Source of the DNA: Clostridium sp.
GTDB taxonomy: Bacteria; Bacillota; Clostridia; Clostridiales; Clostridiaceae
Direction: 5' to 3'
Length of the DNA: 64,000 nucleotides
NCBI RefSeq assembly: GCF_030532265.1
Contig: NZ_JAUNLM010000002.1
Location: 1 to 64,000, forward strand
Below the pieces are notes generated by a model. It did not search any database. It worked only from the letters and a program-made list of their open reading frames with translations, and was not told the DNA's origin. Both the position numbers and the translations under genes were made by a program. Positions 26,929 to 35,126 of the stretch are shown piece after piece (position 1 is the first letter of the stretch; every line of letters begins with the position of its first letter).

Positions 26929-26968
26929 ATGTATCTCATGCTATATTAAGTATGAGATACATTTTTTT
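26929..26968 (+). terminator. Terminator after hydA
   Basis: Half-site ATGTATCTCAT and its complement (26929-26962) with seven T residues. Confidence 0.88.
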
Positions 26969-26984
26969 ATTTAGGGAGGAATTT

Positions 26985-27770
26985 ATGAAGTTATTAGCAA
27001 GTGATTTTGATGGAACATTATTGGTTGATAAGGAAATACACAAGAGAGATCTTGAAGGAATAAAAACTTTACGTAAAAAGGGTCATAAATTTATTGTATC
27101 TACAGGTAGAACACTTTTAGGTATGGAAGAAGTATTTGATAAATATGATTTAGAATTTGATTATTTAGTTTTATGTAATGGAGCTTTAATACTAGATAAG
27201 GATAAAAATATAATAAAAAATAGTATGATTAATTTTGATAATGTTAAAAAGATTATAGAAGAATTTTCAGATGAAGAACAAACAGTAATTTATTTTGACA
27301 ATGGAAATGGAATGAACTTAATAGATAATAAAAATACTGATTTAGAAAATATTGAAATGTTTGAAGAATTTAAAGTTGAAGTAGCTAAAAAGGAAGATAT
27401 ATTAAATTTAAAAAGTGGAGCATTAATTTTGAGTGTATTTGCAGCAGATGGATCTATAGAAAGAGCTGAAAAAATAAAGTCTAGATTAGTAGATATGTTT
27501 GGTGATGAACTTGGCATATTTAGAAATCAATTTTTTATTGATATAGTTTCTAAAGGATCATCTAAGGGAAATGGATTAAAAGAAGTTTTAAAATTAGAAA
27601 ATAAAAACTTTGATGATATATATACTGTAGGAGATTCGTTTAATGATGTATCTATGTTTGAAATAACAAATAATAGTTATACATTTAATAGAGCGGAAGA
27701 TGGTGTTAAGGCGTATGCAAAAAATCATATAGATTATGTTCATGAAATAGTAGATTACATAATAAAATAA
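26985..27770 (+). CDS. HAD superfamily (Cof-type) phosphatase
   Basis: Class IIB HAD hydrolase of 261 residues, probably a cytosolic sugar-phosphate or nucleotide phosphatase. Motif I is DFDGTLL (6-12, nucleophile D6), motif II ST in FIVSTGRT (near 40), a lysine region K185-GNGLKEVL and motif IV GDSFNDVSMF (near 207). The start is ATG 26985 with GGGAGGA upstream; an upstream in-frame codon at 26952 lies within the hydA terminator. A second Cof-type enzyme is at 47852. The substrate cannot be told from sequence. Confidence 0.85.
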   Translation: MKLLASDFDGTLLVDKEIHKRDLEGIKTLRKKGHKFIVSTGRTLLGMEEVFDKYDLEFDYLVLCNGALILDKDKNIIKNSMINFDNVKKIIEEFSDEEQTVIYFDNGNGMNLIDNKNTDLENIEMFEEFKVEVAKKEDILNLKSGALILSVFAADGSIERAEKIKSRLVDMFGDELGIFRNQFFIDIVSKGSSKGNGLKEVLKLENKNFDDIYTVGDSFNDVSMFEITNNSYTFNRAEDGVKAYAKNHIDYVHEIVDYIIK

Positions 27771-27777
27771 TAATAAT

Positions 27778-27813
27778 AAAGTTAGTGCATAAATTAATGC
27801 ACTAACTTTTTAA
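27778..27813. terminator. Bidirectional terminator, HAD gene and ABC-F gene
   Basis: Half-site AAAGTTAGTGCAT and its complement (27778-27810), T-run on the plus strand and A-rich flank on the other. Confidence 0.85.
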
Positions 27814-27828
27814 TGTTGTTAAATTTAA

Positions 27829-29418
27829 TTAATTCATAGTATCTAAGTATTCGTCATAAGACATTACTCTATCAACTATAGAACCATCTTCTTTAATATC
27901 TATTATTCTATTTGCAATAGTTTGTATAAACTCATGGTCATGAGATGCAAATAATAATACACTCTTATAATCTTTAAGACCATTATTTACAGCTGTTATT
28001 GATTCAAGGTCTAAGTGGTTTGTAGGTTGATCTAGCATTAATACATTAGCATTTGAAAGCATCATTCTAGATAACATACATCTAACTTTTTCTCCTCCAG
28101 ATAAAACAGAAGCTTCTTTAAGAGCTTCTTCACCTGAGAATAACATTCTTCCAAGGAATCCTCTTATGTAGCTTTCAGATTTCTCTTCAGAGAACTGTCT
28201 AAGCCAATCTACTAATGAAAGATGGCAATCGTTGAAGAATTCTGAGTTATCTTTAGGGAAGTATGCTGTTGAAATAGTTATTCCCCATTTGTATGAACCA
28301 CTATCTGGCTCCATTTCACCATTTATTATTTTAAATAATGTTGTAATAGCTATTTCGTTGCTTCCAACTAAAGCAATTTTATCATCTTTATTAACTCTAA
28401 AGCTTACGTTATCTAAAACTTTAACTCCATCTATAGTTTTTGATAAGTTTTCAACTATTAATATATCATTACCCACTTCTCTTTCAGGTTTAAATCCAAC
28501 AAATGGATATCTTCTAGTTGATGGTTGAATATCATCTAAAGTAATTTTATCTAATAATTTTTTTCTTGAAGTTGCTTGTTTTGATTTTGATGCATTAGCA
28601 CTAAATCTAGCAATAAAGTCTTGAAGTTCTTTAATTTTATCTTCTTTTTTCTTATTTTGTTCTTTAGCCATTTGAAGAGCTAATTGACTTGATTGATACC
28701 AGAAATCATAGTTACCAGTAAATATTTTAATTTTACCAAAGTCAACATCAGCTATATTAGTACAAACTTTATTTAAGAAGTGTCTATCATGGGATACAAC
28801 AATGACAGTTCCTTCAAAGTTTATTAAGAATTCTTCAAGCCAATTGATTGATTTAATATCTAAGTGGTTTGTAGGCTCGTCAAGTATAAGTATTCCAGGA
28901 TTACCGAATAAAGCTTGCGCTAAAAGAACCTTAACTTTTTCTCCACCAGTTAATTCAGAAACTTTTTTATAGTGCATATCAGTTCCTATTCCAAGTCCTT
29001 GAAGTAATGATGATGCTTCAGCTTCAGCTTCCCATCCATTAAGTTCAGCAAATTCGCCTTCAAGTTCTGATGCTTTGATTCCATCTTCATCAGTAAAATC
29101 AGGTTTAGCATATAGAGCATCTTTTTCCTTCATTATTTGGTAAAGTCTTTCATTACCCATTATAACTGTTTCTAAAACTTCAAATTCATCATATTGATAG
29201 TGATCTTGTTTTAAAACAGACATTCTTGTATTAGGAGCAATTGATACATCTCCTGTATTTGGTTCAACTTCTCCAGCAAGGATTTTTAAAAATGTACTTT
29301 TACCGGCACCATTAGCTCCAATTACACCATAACAATTTCCAGCAGTGAACTTTAAATTAACGTCTTCAAAAAGTTTACGTCCACCATATCTTAAACTAAC
29401 ATTTGATACAGTTATCAA
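27829..29418 (-). CDS. ABC-F ribosome-associated ATPase (YkpA/YbiT-like)
   Basis: Duplicated-ATPase protein of the ABC-F class, with no membrane part. Members act at the ribosomal E-site in translation control or antibiotic protection. The first ATPase domain has GANGAGKST (near 34), LTGGEKVKVLLAQAL and LILDEPTNHLD. A P-site-tip type linker follows (about 240-320). The second domain has LSGGEKVRCMLSRM and MLDQPTNHLD, but its Walker A reads GSNEIAITTLF, with Ile in place of the usual Lys. Length 529 residues matches the housekeeping YkpA/YbiT branch rather than resistance types. Starts at TTG with GAGGTAG. Extended -10 TGTTATAAT on the minus strand at 29458-29466. Confidence 0.9.
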   Translation of the reverse strand: MITVSNVSLRYGGRKLFEDVNLKFTAGNCYGVIGANGAGKSTFLKILAGEVEPNTGDVSIAPNTRMSVLKQDHYQYDEFEVLETVIMGNERLYQIMKEKDALYAKPDFTDEDGIKASELEGEFAELNGWEAEAEASSLLQGLGIGTDMHYKKVSELTGGEKVKVLLAQALFGNPGILILDEPTNHLDIKSINWLEEFLINFEGTVIVVSHDRHFLNKVCTNIADVDFGKIKIFTGNYDFWYQSSQLALQMAKEQNKKKEDKIKELQDFIARFSANASKSKQATSRKKLLDKITLDDIQPSTRRYPFVGFKPEREVGNDILIVENLSKTIDGVKVLDNVSFRVNKDDKIALVGSNEIAITTLFKIINGEMEPDSGSYKWGITISTAYFPKDNSEFFNDCHLSLVDWLRQFSEEKSESYIRGFLGRMLFSGEEALKEASVLSGGEKVRCMLSRMMLSNANVLMLDQPTNHLDLESITAVNNGLKDYKSVLLFASHDHEFIQTIANRIIDIKEDGSIVDRVMSYDEYLDTMN

Positions 29419-29570
29419 TCTTATTCTACCTCATTTCATAAATATATTTATTTGCCTATTATAACATATAAATTCAAATAAATACTATAATAAAATATTA
29501 CTTATGTAAAATGCTTCAAAGCAAGTAAAAATAAAGCGTTAAAGCAAATGGAAGAAATGGATAAATATTA

Positions 29571-29600
29571 TTGACAATGTTTTTATAGAAATGATAAAAT
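29571..29600 (+). promoter_or_regulatory. SigA-type promoter in the 29.4-29.8 kb gap
   Basis: Consensus TTGACA (29571-29576), 18-bp spacer, TAAAAT (29595-29600). It drives a short transcript, not the next gene directly, because a terminator stands at 29703-29735. Confidence 0.65.
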
Positions 29601-29606
29601 TATCTT

Positions 29607-29735
29607 ATAATTAAAGTTGTAGGTTGGAGAATGGTCATGAGATTCATTAACTTTATAAAAGGTTAATATAGCGTATGACTTGTTCGGATTTTATATATTT
29701 AGCCACATAGTTTTATACTATGTGGTTCTTTGTTT
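29607..29735 (+). ncRNA. Putative small RNA / micropeptide transcript of about 130 nt
   Basis: Bounded by the promoter at 29571-29600 and a terminator hairpin (CCACATAG at 29703-29710, CTATGTGG at 29718-29725, then TTCTTTGTTT). It contains a 9-codon ORF at 29637-29666 with GGAG 7 nt upstream. The next gene, ybaK-like, has its own extended -10 (TGTTATAAT, 29796-29804), so this looks like an independent unit. I do not recognise it as a known RNA family. Confidence 0.45.
29637..29666 (+). CDS. Putative 9-residue micropeptide
   Basis: ATG at 29637 reads MRFINFIKG then TAA; GGAG at 29626-29629 is well placed. A start at 29631 would add MV but lies 1 nt from the ribosome site. The peptide is basic and hydrophobic. 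Function unknown; it could be a leader peptide, a small toxin-like peptide, or chance. Confidence 0.25.
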   Translation: MRFINFIKG

Positions 29736-29844
29736 ATTTAAAAATTTATAGAGTATTATCACATGAAAAGTATTTATTAATAACTAAAAATACAATGTTA
29801 TAATATAAAATATAAATTTAGATTAAAGAAGGAGAGTAAATAAA

Positions 29845-30324
29845 ATGCAAAAAATGCAAAAAACTAACGCGATGAGAATTTTAGATAAAAATAAAATAGA
29901 GTATAATGCATTAACGTATGATGCATCAGATGGACATATAGATGGAGCTGCTGTCGCAGAGAAAACAGGTCAAGACCCTAAAACAGTTTATAAAACATTA
30001 GTTACTGTTGGAAATTCAAAAGAATTGTATGTTTTTGTTATTCCTGTATTAGAAGAGTTAGATTTAAAAAAATGTGCAAAGGCATGTGGAGAAAAGAAAG
30101 TTGAAATGATACATGTAAAAGATATAAATAAGCTTACAGGATACATAAGAGGAGGTTGTTCTCCTATAGGAATGAAAAAACAATATAAGACTTTTTTTCA
30201 ACAAGAAGCATTAGAACTTGAAAAAATTGTTTTTAGTGGAGGAAAAATTGGGCTTCAAATAGAAATGAATCCTAATGATATAGAAAAAGCTATAAAAGTT
30301 GAATTTAAAGATTTAATAAAATAA
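29845..30324 (+). CDS. ybaK: Cys-tRNA(Pro) deacylase, YbaK/EbsC family
   Basis: Trans-editing enzyme that hydrolyses Cys mischarged on tRNA-Pro. The YbaK fold shows a DPKTVYKTLV block (near 48), FVIPVLEELDLKK and the GYIRGGCSPIGMKK signature (near 101-114). Length 159 residues is typical. The ribosome site is AAGGAGAG. Own promoter with extended -10 at 29796-29804 and own terminator. Confidence 0.92.
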   Translation: MQKMQKTNAMRILDKNKIEYNALTYDASDGHIDGAAVAEKTGQDPKTVYKTLVTVGNSKELYVFVIPVLEELDLKKCAKACGEKKVEMIHVKDINKLTGYIRGGCSPIGMKKQYKTFFQQEALELEKIVFSGGKIGLQIEMNPNDIEKAIKVEFKDLIK

Positions 30325-30349
30325 GGACTACAAGTTTGTAGTCCTTTTA
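30323..30349. terminator. Bidirectional terminator, ybaK and hemolysin III gene
   Basis: Half-site AAGGACTACAAG with complement (30323-30346) and a short T-run; convergent genes on both sides. Confidence 0.78.
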
Positions 30350-30994
30350 AATTACATATAAAAATACTGCAAGAAAATGACATAAAGTTCCTAGCATAAT
30401 AAATATATGGAATATTTCATGAGTTCCAAATTGACCTATTTGAAATTTATTATCTTTAAAAGCATAGATTATACCACCTATTGTATACATAATTCCACCT
30501 AGAACTAATAAAAATAAAGCTTTTGGAATTAATACTTGTGATAATGGATAAATCGCAAAGATAGCAAACCAACCTATTGCTATATACATAACGCTTGATA
30601 CCCATTTAGGACAAGTGACCCAAAACATTTTAAATATAATTCCAAGTATTGCTGAAATTAAAACAGCTCCAAAAAGAATAAATCCGACTTTATTATTAAG
30701 TGCGATTAAGCAAAATGGAGCATAAGACCCAGTAATAAGAACAAAAATCATTGAGTGATCTAATTTTTTTAATGTATATATAACCTTTTCAGTTGAAATT
30801 ACAGAGTGATATGTTGCAGAGGCAGAATAAAGTAAAATCATACTAACACCAAATAAAATTACAGAAACTATGGTCATTAGGCTGCTATTTGTAATAATAG
30901 CTTTTATTATTAATGCTATTAGTCCAATTAATGAAAGACCAGCACCAATAATATGTGTTAAACCATTTAATGGTTCTCTTAAATATTTATACAT
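30347..30994 (-). CDS. Hemolysin III / YqfA (PAQR) family membrane protein
   Basis: Seven-helix membrane protein of the PAQR superfamily, 215 residues. The EPLNGLTHIIGAGLSLIGL N-terminus, SATYHSV with its conserved Ser/His (near 62), LDHSMIFVLITGSYAPFCL (near 77) and the C-terminal HEIFHIFIMLGTLCHF supply the zinc-binding His set. Some members are annotated as hemolysins, but bacterial roles in membrane homeostasis are better supported. AAAGGAGG precedes the ATG. A palindromic operator sits just downstream of its promoter (31014-31030), shared in sequence with the divergent DUF1836 gene. Confidence 0.9.
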   Translation of the reverse strand: MYKYLREPLNGLTHIIGAGLSLIGLIALIIKAIITNSSLMTIVSVILFGVSMILLYSASATYHSVISTEKVIYTLKKLDHSMIFVLITGSYAPFCLIALNNKVGFILFGAVLISAILGIIFKMFWVTCPKWVSSVMYIAIGWFAIFAIYPLSQVLIPKALFLLVLGGIMYTIGGIIYAFKDNKFQIGQFGTHEIFHIFIMLGTLCHFLAVFLYVI

Positions 30995-31013
30995 AAATAC
31001 CTCCTTTAATAAA

Positions 31014-31033
31014 GTAGTTTTTAAAACTACATG
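31014..31033. promoter_or_regulatory. Palindromic operator copy 1 (hemolysin III side)
   Basis: GTAGTTTTTAAAACTAC (8+1+8 palindrome, 31014-31030), starting 20 bp upstream of the hemolysin III start and just downstream of its promoter. The 18-mer TAGTTTTTAAAACTACAT recurs exactly at 31178-31195. Confidence 0.65.
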
Positions 31034-31043
31034 TTATAATATT

Positions 31044-31073
31044 ATTATATGTTTTTATTTTGTGTTTGGTCAA
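31044..31073 (-). promoter_or_regulatory. SigA-type promoter of the hemolysin III gene
   Basis: On the minus strand TTGACC (31068-31073), 18-bp spacer, TATAAT (31044-31049). Transcription would run straight into operator copy 1. Confidence 0.6.
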
Positions 31074-31125
31074 AGTTATTATTTGCTTAAATTTTAAAAT
31101 TAACACTTAATTTCCTTTAATAATA

Positions 31126-31154
31126 TTGAATTATCTTATAAATACTATTATTAT
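31126..31154 (+). promoter_or_regulatory. SigA-type promoter of the DUF1836 gene
   Basis: TTGAAT (31126-31131), 17-bp spacer, TATTAT (31149-31154); operator copy 2 begins about 24 bp after the -10. Confidence 0.45.
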
Positions 31155-31177
31155 AAAAATATGGACATTTTAATATA

Positions 31178-31195
31178 TAGTTTTTAAAACTACAT
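31178..31195. promoter_or_regulatory. Palindromic operator copy 2 (DUF1836 side)
   Basis: TAGTTTTTAAAACTACAT, identical to the core of copy 1 in the same orientation, 13 bp upstream of the DUF1836 start and overlapping its 5' leader. Confidence 0.65.
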
Positions 31196-31208
31196 TAGGA
31201 GAAACAAG

Positions 31209-31790
31209 ATGGAATTTAAAGAATTAAATAAATTAATAGATGAATTACACTTAGAGAATAATATAAAATTAAATGATATACCTGAAATAGATTTATATAT
31301 GGATCAAGTAATACAACTTTTTGAAGGAAAGTATAACGAAACAAAAAGAAATGAAGATGATAAAGTACTTACGAAAACAATGATAAATAATTATGCTAAG
31401 GGTAAACTTCTTATGCCTATAAAAAATAAGAAATATTCAAAAGAGCACTTAATACTTATGAGCTTTATATATAACTTAAAAGGCGCATTATCATTAACTG
31501 ATATAAAAACATCTATAACTAATATAGTAGAAAATTTTAATGATGAAGAAAGATTAAATTTAAGAAATATATATGAAAATTATTTAAATCAGTACAATAG
31601 CGATATAGATAGTTTTAGAGAAGATGTTATAAAGAAAGAAACAATGGTTAAAAAAAAGGTAAAAGGAAATAACGATTTTGAAGAAAAGTTTTTGTTATTA
31701 TGTTCTATGGTAAATATGAGTAATATGTATAGAAGATTAAGTGAAAAACTTATTGATGAGTTTTTTGTTAAAGAGGAGAATGATAAGTAA
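31209..31790 (+). CDS. DUF1836 domain protein, likely DNA-binding regulator
   Basis: 193-residue protein of the DUF1836 family, whose members have a MerR-like helix-turn-helix; function is largely uncharacterised. The core is VLTKTMINNYAKGKLLMPIKNKKYSKEHLILMSFIYNLKGALSL (about residues 55-100), where a recognition helix and wing can be read. The first gene of a two-gene unit: its stop overlaps the start of the ATPase gene (TAATG). The duplicated palindrome in front of it and of the divergent hemolysin III gene makes it the obvious candidate to bind there, which is inference. Confidence 0.8.
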   Translation: MEFKELNKLIDELHLENNIKLNDIPEIDLYMDQVIQLFEGKYNETKRNEDDKVLTKTMINNYAKGKLLMPIKNKKYSKEHLILMSFIYNLKGALSLTDIKTSITNIVENFNDEERLNLRNIYENYLNQYNSDIDSFREDVIKKETMVKKKVKGNNDFEEKFLLLCSMVNMSNMYRRLSEKLIDEFFVKEENDK

Positions 31791-33493
31791 TGAAAGGTGC
31801 AAGTGATTTAAAAAATCTTATAAATAGTATAGATGGTAGAGGATATAAAGCATATAAAACTTTAGAAGGAAATTATGATTTTGATGATTATATTTTATTT
31901 ATAGATCATGTTCAGGGAGACCCTTTTGCTTCACCATCAAGAATTAGAGTGAGTATGAATAAAAATATTAATAAAATACCATATGAGTTATTTAATGAAT
32001 ATCATAAAAAAATAGCTGTTCAGGATTTTGTTGCTAGAGTTTTTAATCAATGCATAAATAAATTTGGAGAAAGGGTTATGGGTTCTGGTAAGAGTGGAAT
32101 TATAAGTATTAGCAAATGTCCACAAGAAATTTTAGATAGAACAGCAGTTATTATAGATAAAGAAAAAATAGAAGTAAGATTTGAAATTGGTTTTCCTGCT
32201 AGAGGAAGAACTGTACTTGGTAAGGAACTTTATAAGATACTTTATGATTTTTTACCAAATATAGTTGAAAATAGTTTAAAGTATGAAAGATTAAATAAAG
32301 AAAAACTTACAAAAAGAGTTGAGCTTGTATGTGATCAACAATTTATAAGAAAAGAATTAAAAAGATTAAATTTAGTAGCTTTTGTTGGTAATGGGTCTAT
32401 ACTTCCAAGGGAAAGTGGAATATCAACTAAACCTTTAAAGTCAGCAAAAAGCTTTATATCACCTAAGGAATTAGAAGTAGAAATTAATTTGCCTAACAAA
32501 GGGTTAATAAAGGGGATGGGAATAAAAAAAGGTATATCTTTAATAGTTGGTGGTGGTTATCATGGTAAATCGACACTTTTAAATGCTTTAGAGCTTGGAG
32601 TATATAATCATATTGAGGGTGATGGAAGAGAATATGTAATAACTGACAATAGCGCTATGAAAGTTAGAGCAGAAGATGGAAGGTCTATAGTAAAAGATGA
32701 TATATCATTATTTATAAATAATCTTCCAAATGGAAAAAATACTACAAAATTTATTAGTGAGAATGCTAGTGGTAGTACATCACAAGCTGCTAATATCGTT
32801 GAAGCAATAGAAAGTGATAGTAAGTTATTACTTATAGATGAGGATACATCAGCTACTAATTTTATGATTAGGGATGATATAATGCAAAAATTAGTTTCTA
32901 ATGAAGAAGAACCTATAACACCATTTATAGAATTAGTTAAAGGGATATATGAGCAAAAGCAAATATCAACAATAATAGTTGTGGGTAGTTCAGGAGATTA
33001 TTTTGATATAGCAGATTCAGTAATTCAAATGGATTGTTATGAACCAAGGGATGTAACTTTAAGAGCCAATGAGCTTGCAAAAGGATTAATACTTAAAAGG
33101 ATTGAAAATAATGATTTAAGTATTAAAATAGATTTTGATAGAAAAATTTTAAAGGGAATAATACAAAATGGACCTAAAGGAGTTAAAATTAAAACCTTAG
33201 GAACTGATGGAATTAGCATAAATAAAGAAGATATAAATTTAAGGGCAGTTGAACAAATAGTTGATAAAGAGCAAGTAACCTCAATAGGATATATAATGAA
33301 ATGGGCAGAGGATAATGCTATTGATAATAATTCAACTTTAAAAGAGGTTACAGATAAGATATTAAATAGAATAAAAGAAAAAGGATTAATATCAATTAAT
33401 AATTCAAAAGGTGGAGCTTGCAATTTGGCTATGCCAAGAAGACAGGAAATAATGGCAGCTTTTAATAGATATAGAAAGCTTAAAATTAAATAA
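31790..33493 (+). CDS. Predicted ABC-class ATPase (COG3044, ABC_ATPase family)
   Basis: 567-residue soluble ATPase with a single ABC-like nucleotide site and no transporter partner. Typical blocks are SIDGRGYKAYKTLEG (near 13), FVARVFNQ, the Walker A variant GGGYHGKSTLLNALE (near 253-267), ENASGSTSQAANI (near 323) and Walker B KLLLIDEDTSATNFM (near 345). The C-terminus ends GNLAMPRR-like (GGACNLAMPRRQE). The biological role of the family is unknown. It overlaps the DUF1836 stop by 1 bp, a translational coupling that suggests shared function. Confidence 0.85.
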   Translation: MKGASDLKNLINSIDGRGYKAYKTLEGNYDFDDYILFIDHVQGDPFASPSRIRVSMNKNINKIPYELFNEYHKKIAVQDFVARVFNQCINKFGERVMGSGKSGIISISKCPQEILDRTAVIIDKEKIEVRFEIGFPARGRTVLGKELYKILYDFLPNIVENSLKYERLNKEKLTKRVELVCDQQFIRKELKRLNLVAFVGNGSILPRESGISTKPLKSAKSFISPKELEVEINLPNKGLIKGMGIKKGISLIVGGGYHGKSTLLNALELGVYNHIEGDGREYVITDNSAMKVRAEDGRSIVKDDISLFINNLPNGKNTTKFISENASGSTSQAANIVEAIESDSKLLLIDEDTSATNFMIRDDIMQKLVSNEEEPITPFIELVKGIYEQKQISTIIVVGSSGDYFDIADSVIQMDCYEPRDVTLRANELAKGLILKRIENNDLSIKIDFDRKILKGIIQNGPKGVKIKTLGTDGISINKEDINLRAVEQIVDKEQVTSIGYIMKWAEDNAIDNNSTLKEVTDKILNRIKEKGLISINNSKGGACNLAMPRRQEIMAAFNRYRKLKIK

Positions 33494-33566
33494 TAAAGTA
33501 TTTAGTTATATTTAACATAAATTTTGTAAATAATATTTATGATATGTAAGAAAAGGAGAGATTATA

Positions 33567-33734
33567 ATGAGTGATGTTATATGTACATGTCTTGGAATAA
33601 CAGATGACACTATAATTGAAGCAATAAAAAATGGTGCACATACTGTTGAAGAAGTTGGTGAAGCAACAGGAGCTGGCACTATATGTGGTAGTTGCCAAGA
33701 TGAAATTCAAAGGTTAATAGATGAAAATAAGTAG
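33567..33734 (+). CDS. Small (2Fe-2S)-binding protein, BFD-like
   Basis: 55-residue protein of the bacterioferritin-associated ferredoxin-like family: ICTCLGIT at the N-terminus (Cys 6 and 8), helical middle (AIKNGAHTVEEVGEATGAG) and TICGSCQDEI (CxxC) at the C-terminus, four cysteines for one [2Fe-2S] cluster. AAAGGAG 10 nt upstream of ATG. Stand-alone copies are common in clostridia; the electron partner is unknown. Followed by a strong terminator, and 73 bp after the ATPase gene, so possibly part of that unit. Confidence 0.88.
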   Translation: MSDVICTCLGITDDTIIEAIKNGAHTVEEVGEATGAGTICGSCQDEIQRLIDENK

Positions 33735-33740
33735 TTTAAT

Positions 33741-33777
33741 AAAGTATCTAGCATTAATGCTAGATACTTTATTTTTA
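33741..33777 (+). terminator. Terminator after BFD-like gene
   Basis: Half-site AAAGTATCTAGCATT and its complement (33741-33770), then T-rich tail. Confidence 0.85.
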
Positions 33778-33889
33778 TAAATAAAACATTTAGTAAAATT
33801 TATTATATTTCACACTTTTAAATTTAGTTTCTAATTTTATTATCATATAATATCAATATAGAACTAAAAGGTATAAGGAGGAAAGAATT

Positions 33890-34849
33890 ATGAAAAGTTT
33901 AATTATCATATGCTTTATAGTAATTTTTTTAATAATTATTGGATTAATTTTTATAGGCAATAAATTTTATAATTTAGCTATAAATCCTAAAGTATCAAAA
34001 GATATTATTTTTAATTCTAAAGATGAAAAAAATGAAGAAAAATTAACAAAAGATAAAACAAGTGGTGAAAATGCAAAAGAAGATTTAAAGTGGTTTTTAA
34101 ATGACTCAAATTATGAAGATATTTATATTAATTCATATGATGGGTTAAAGCTTCATGGATATAAGATTAAAAATAAAAATGATACAAATAAGTGGGTTAT
34201 AACAGTTCATGGATATACGAGTGAAGGAAAACTTATGTCTAATTTTGCAAAACATTTTTATGAAATGGGATACAATTTATTAGTTCCAGATTTAAGAGGT
34301 CATGGAATGAGTCAAGGTGATTATATAGGAATGGGTTGGGATGATAGATTAGATATAATTAGTTGGATTAATTTTTTAAATGAAAATGAAAGAGATAATA
34401 TAACAATATTACATGGAATATCAATGGGTGGAGCAACAGTTATGATGACATCTGGAGAAGAACTTCCAAGCAACTTAAAATTGATAATAGAAGATTGTGG
34501 TTATACTTCAGTTTGGGATCAATTTGCATATGAATTAAAAGTTTTATTTAAGTTACCACCAATTCCTTTTATGAACGTGGCAAGTTTAGTATGTAAAATT
34601 AGAGCAGGGTACTTTCTAGGAGCTGCATCATCAGTTAAACAATTGGCAAAAGCAAAGGTTCCTATTTTATTTATTCATGGAGATAAGGATGATTTTGTTC
34701 CTTTTTATATGTTAGATAAAGTTTATAGTGCTGCTAATTGTAAAAAAGAAAAGTTAGTAATAAAAGGAGCTGGACATGCTAAAGCAGCTACAGTTAATCC
34801 TAAAAAATACTGGGAAACAGTAAGGGAGTTTATTGATAAAAATATTTAA
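33890..34849 (+). CDS. Membrane-anchored alpha/beta hydrolase
   Basis: 319-residue serine hydrolase, N-terminal helix at 3-24 as signal anchor with the enzyme outside. The alpha/beta core has VITVHGYTSEGK (oxyanion loop, near 104), PDLRGHG (near 140), the nucleophile elbow HGISMGGATV (S near 184), the acid in FIHGDKDDFVP (near 265) and histidine in GAGHAKA (near 300). The family includes BAAT-like and cinnamoyl-ester-type hydrolases; the substrate is unknown. AAGGAGG precedes the ATG. A small membrane protein follows after 32 bp. Confidence 0.88.
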   Translation: MKSLIIICFIVIFLIIIGLIFIGNKFYNLAINPKVSKDIIFNSKDEKNEEKLTKDKTSGENAKEDLKWFLNDSNYEDIYINSYDGLKLHGYKIKNKNDTNKWVITVHGYTSEGKLMSNFAKHFYEMGYNLLVPDLRGHGMSQGDYIGMGWDDRLDIISWINFLNENERDNITILHGISMGGATVMMTSGEELPSNLKLIIEDCGYTSVWDQFAYELKVLFKLPPIPFMNVASLVCKIRAGYFLGAASSVKQLAKAKVPILFIHGDKDDFVPFYMLDKVYSAANCKKEKLVIKGAGHAKAATVNPKKYWETVREFIDKNI

Positions 34850-34881
34850 TAAGTTAAATAAAATATAAAGAATGGGGAGTA

Positions 34882-35097
34882 ATGAACTTGAAATTAAAAA
34901 ATAAAGAATTAATAGCTAAAATAACGTTAGTAGTAGCAATTATAGGAGAAGTTTTATGTGGAGGAATTATATTTTTTGATATTTATTCAGGAAAAAGTAC
35001 ATTTTCAGATCAAATCAAAAATATAATAGCTTTAATTGCAGTTATGATATATGGAATATATATTTATAGGAAATCAGTAAATAAAAGAAAAAAATAA
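34882..35097 (+). CDS. Small two-helix membrane protein
   Basis: 71 residues with two hydrophobic helices (about 10-32 and 45-62) and Lys-rich ends; no recognised family. Preceded by GGGGAG and spaced 32 bp behind the hydrolase and 29 bp before the molybdopterin enzyme, so likely co-transcribed with one or both. No function can be assigned. Confidence 0.65.
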   Translation: MNLKLKNKELIAKITLVVAIIGEVLCGGIIFFDIYSGKSTFSDQIKNIIALIAVMIYGIYIYRKSVNKRKK

Positions 35098-35126
35098 TTT
35101 TTTCTAAATTTAAATGGAGGTATTAA

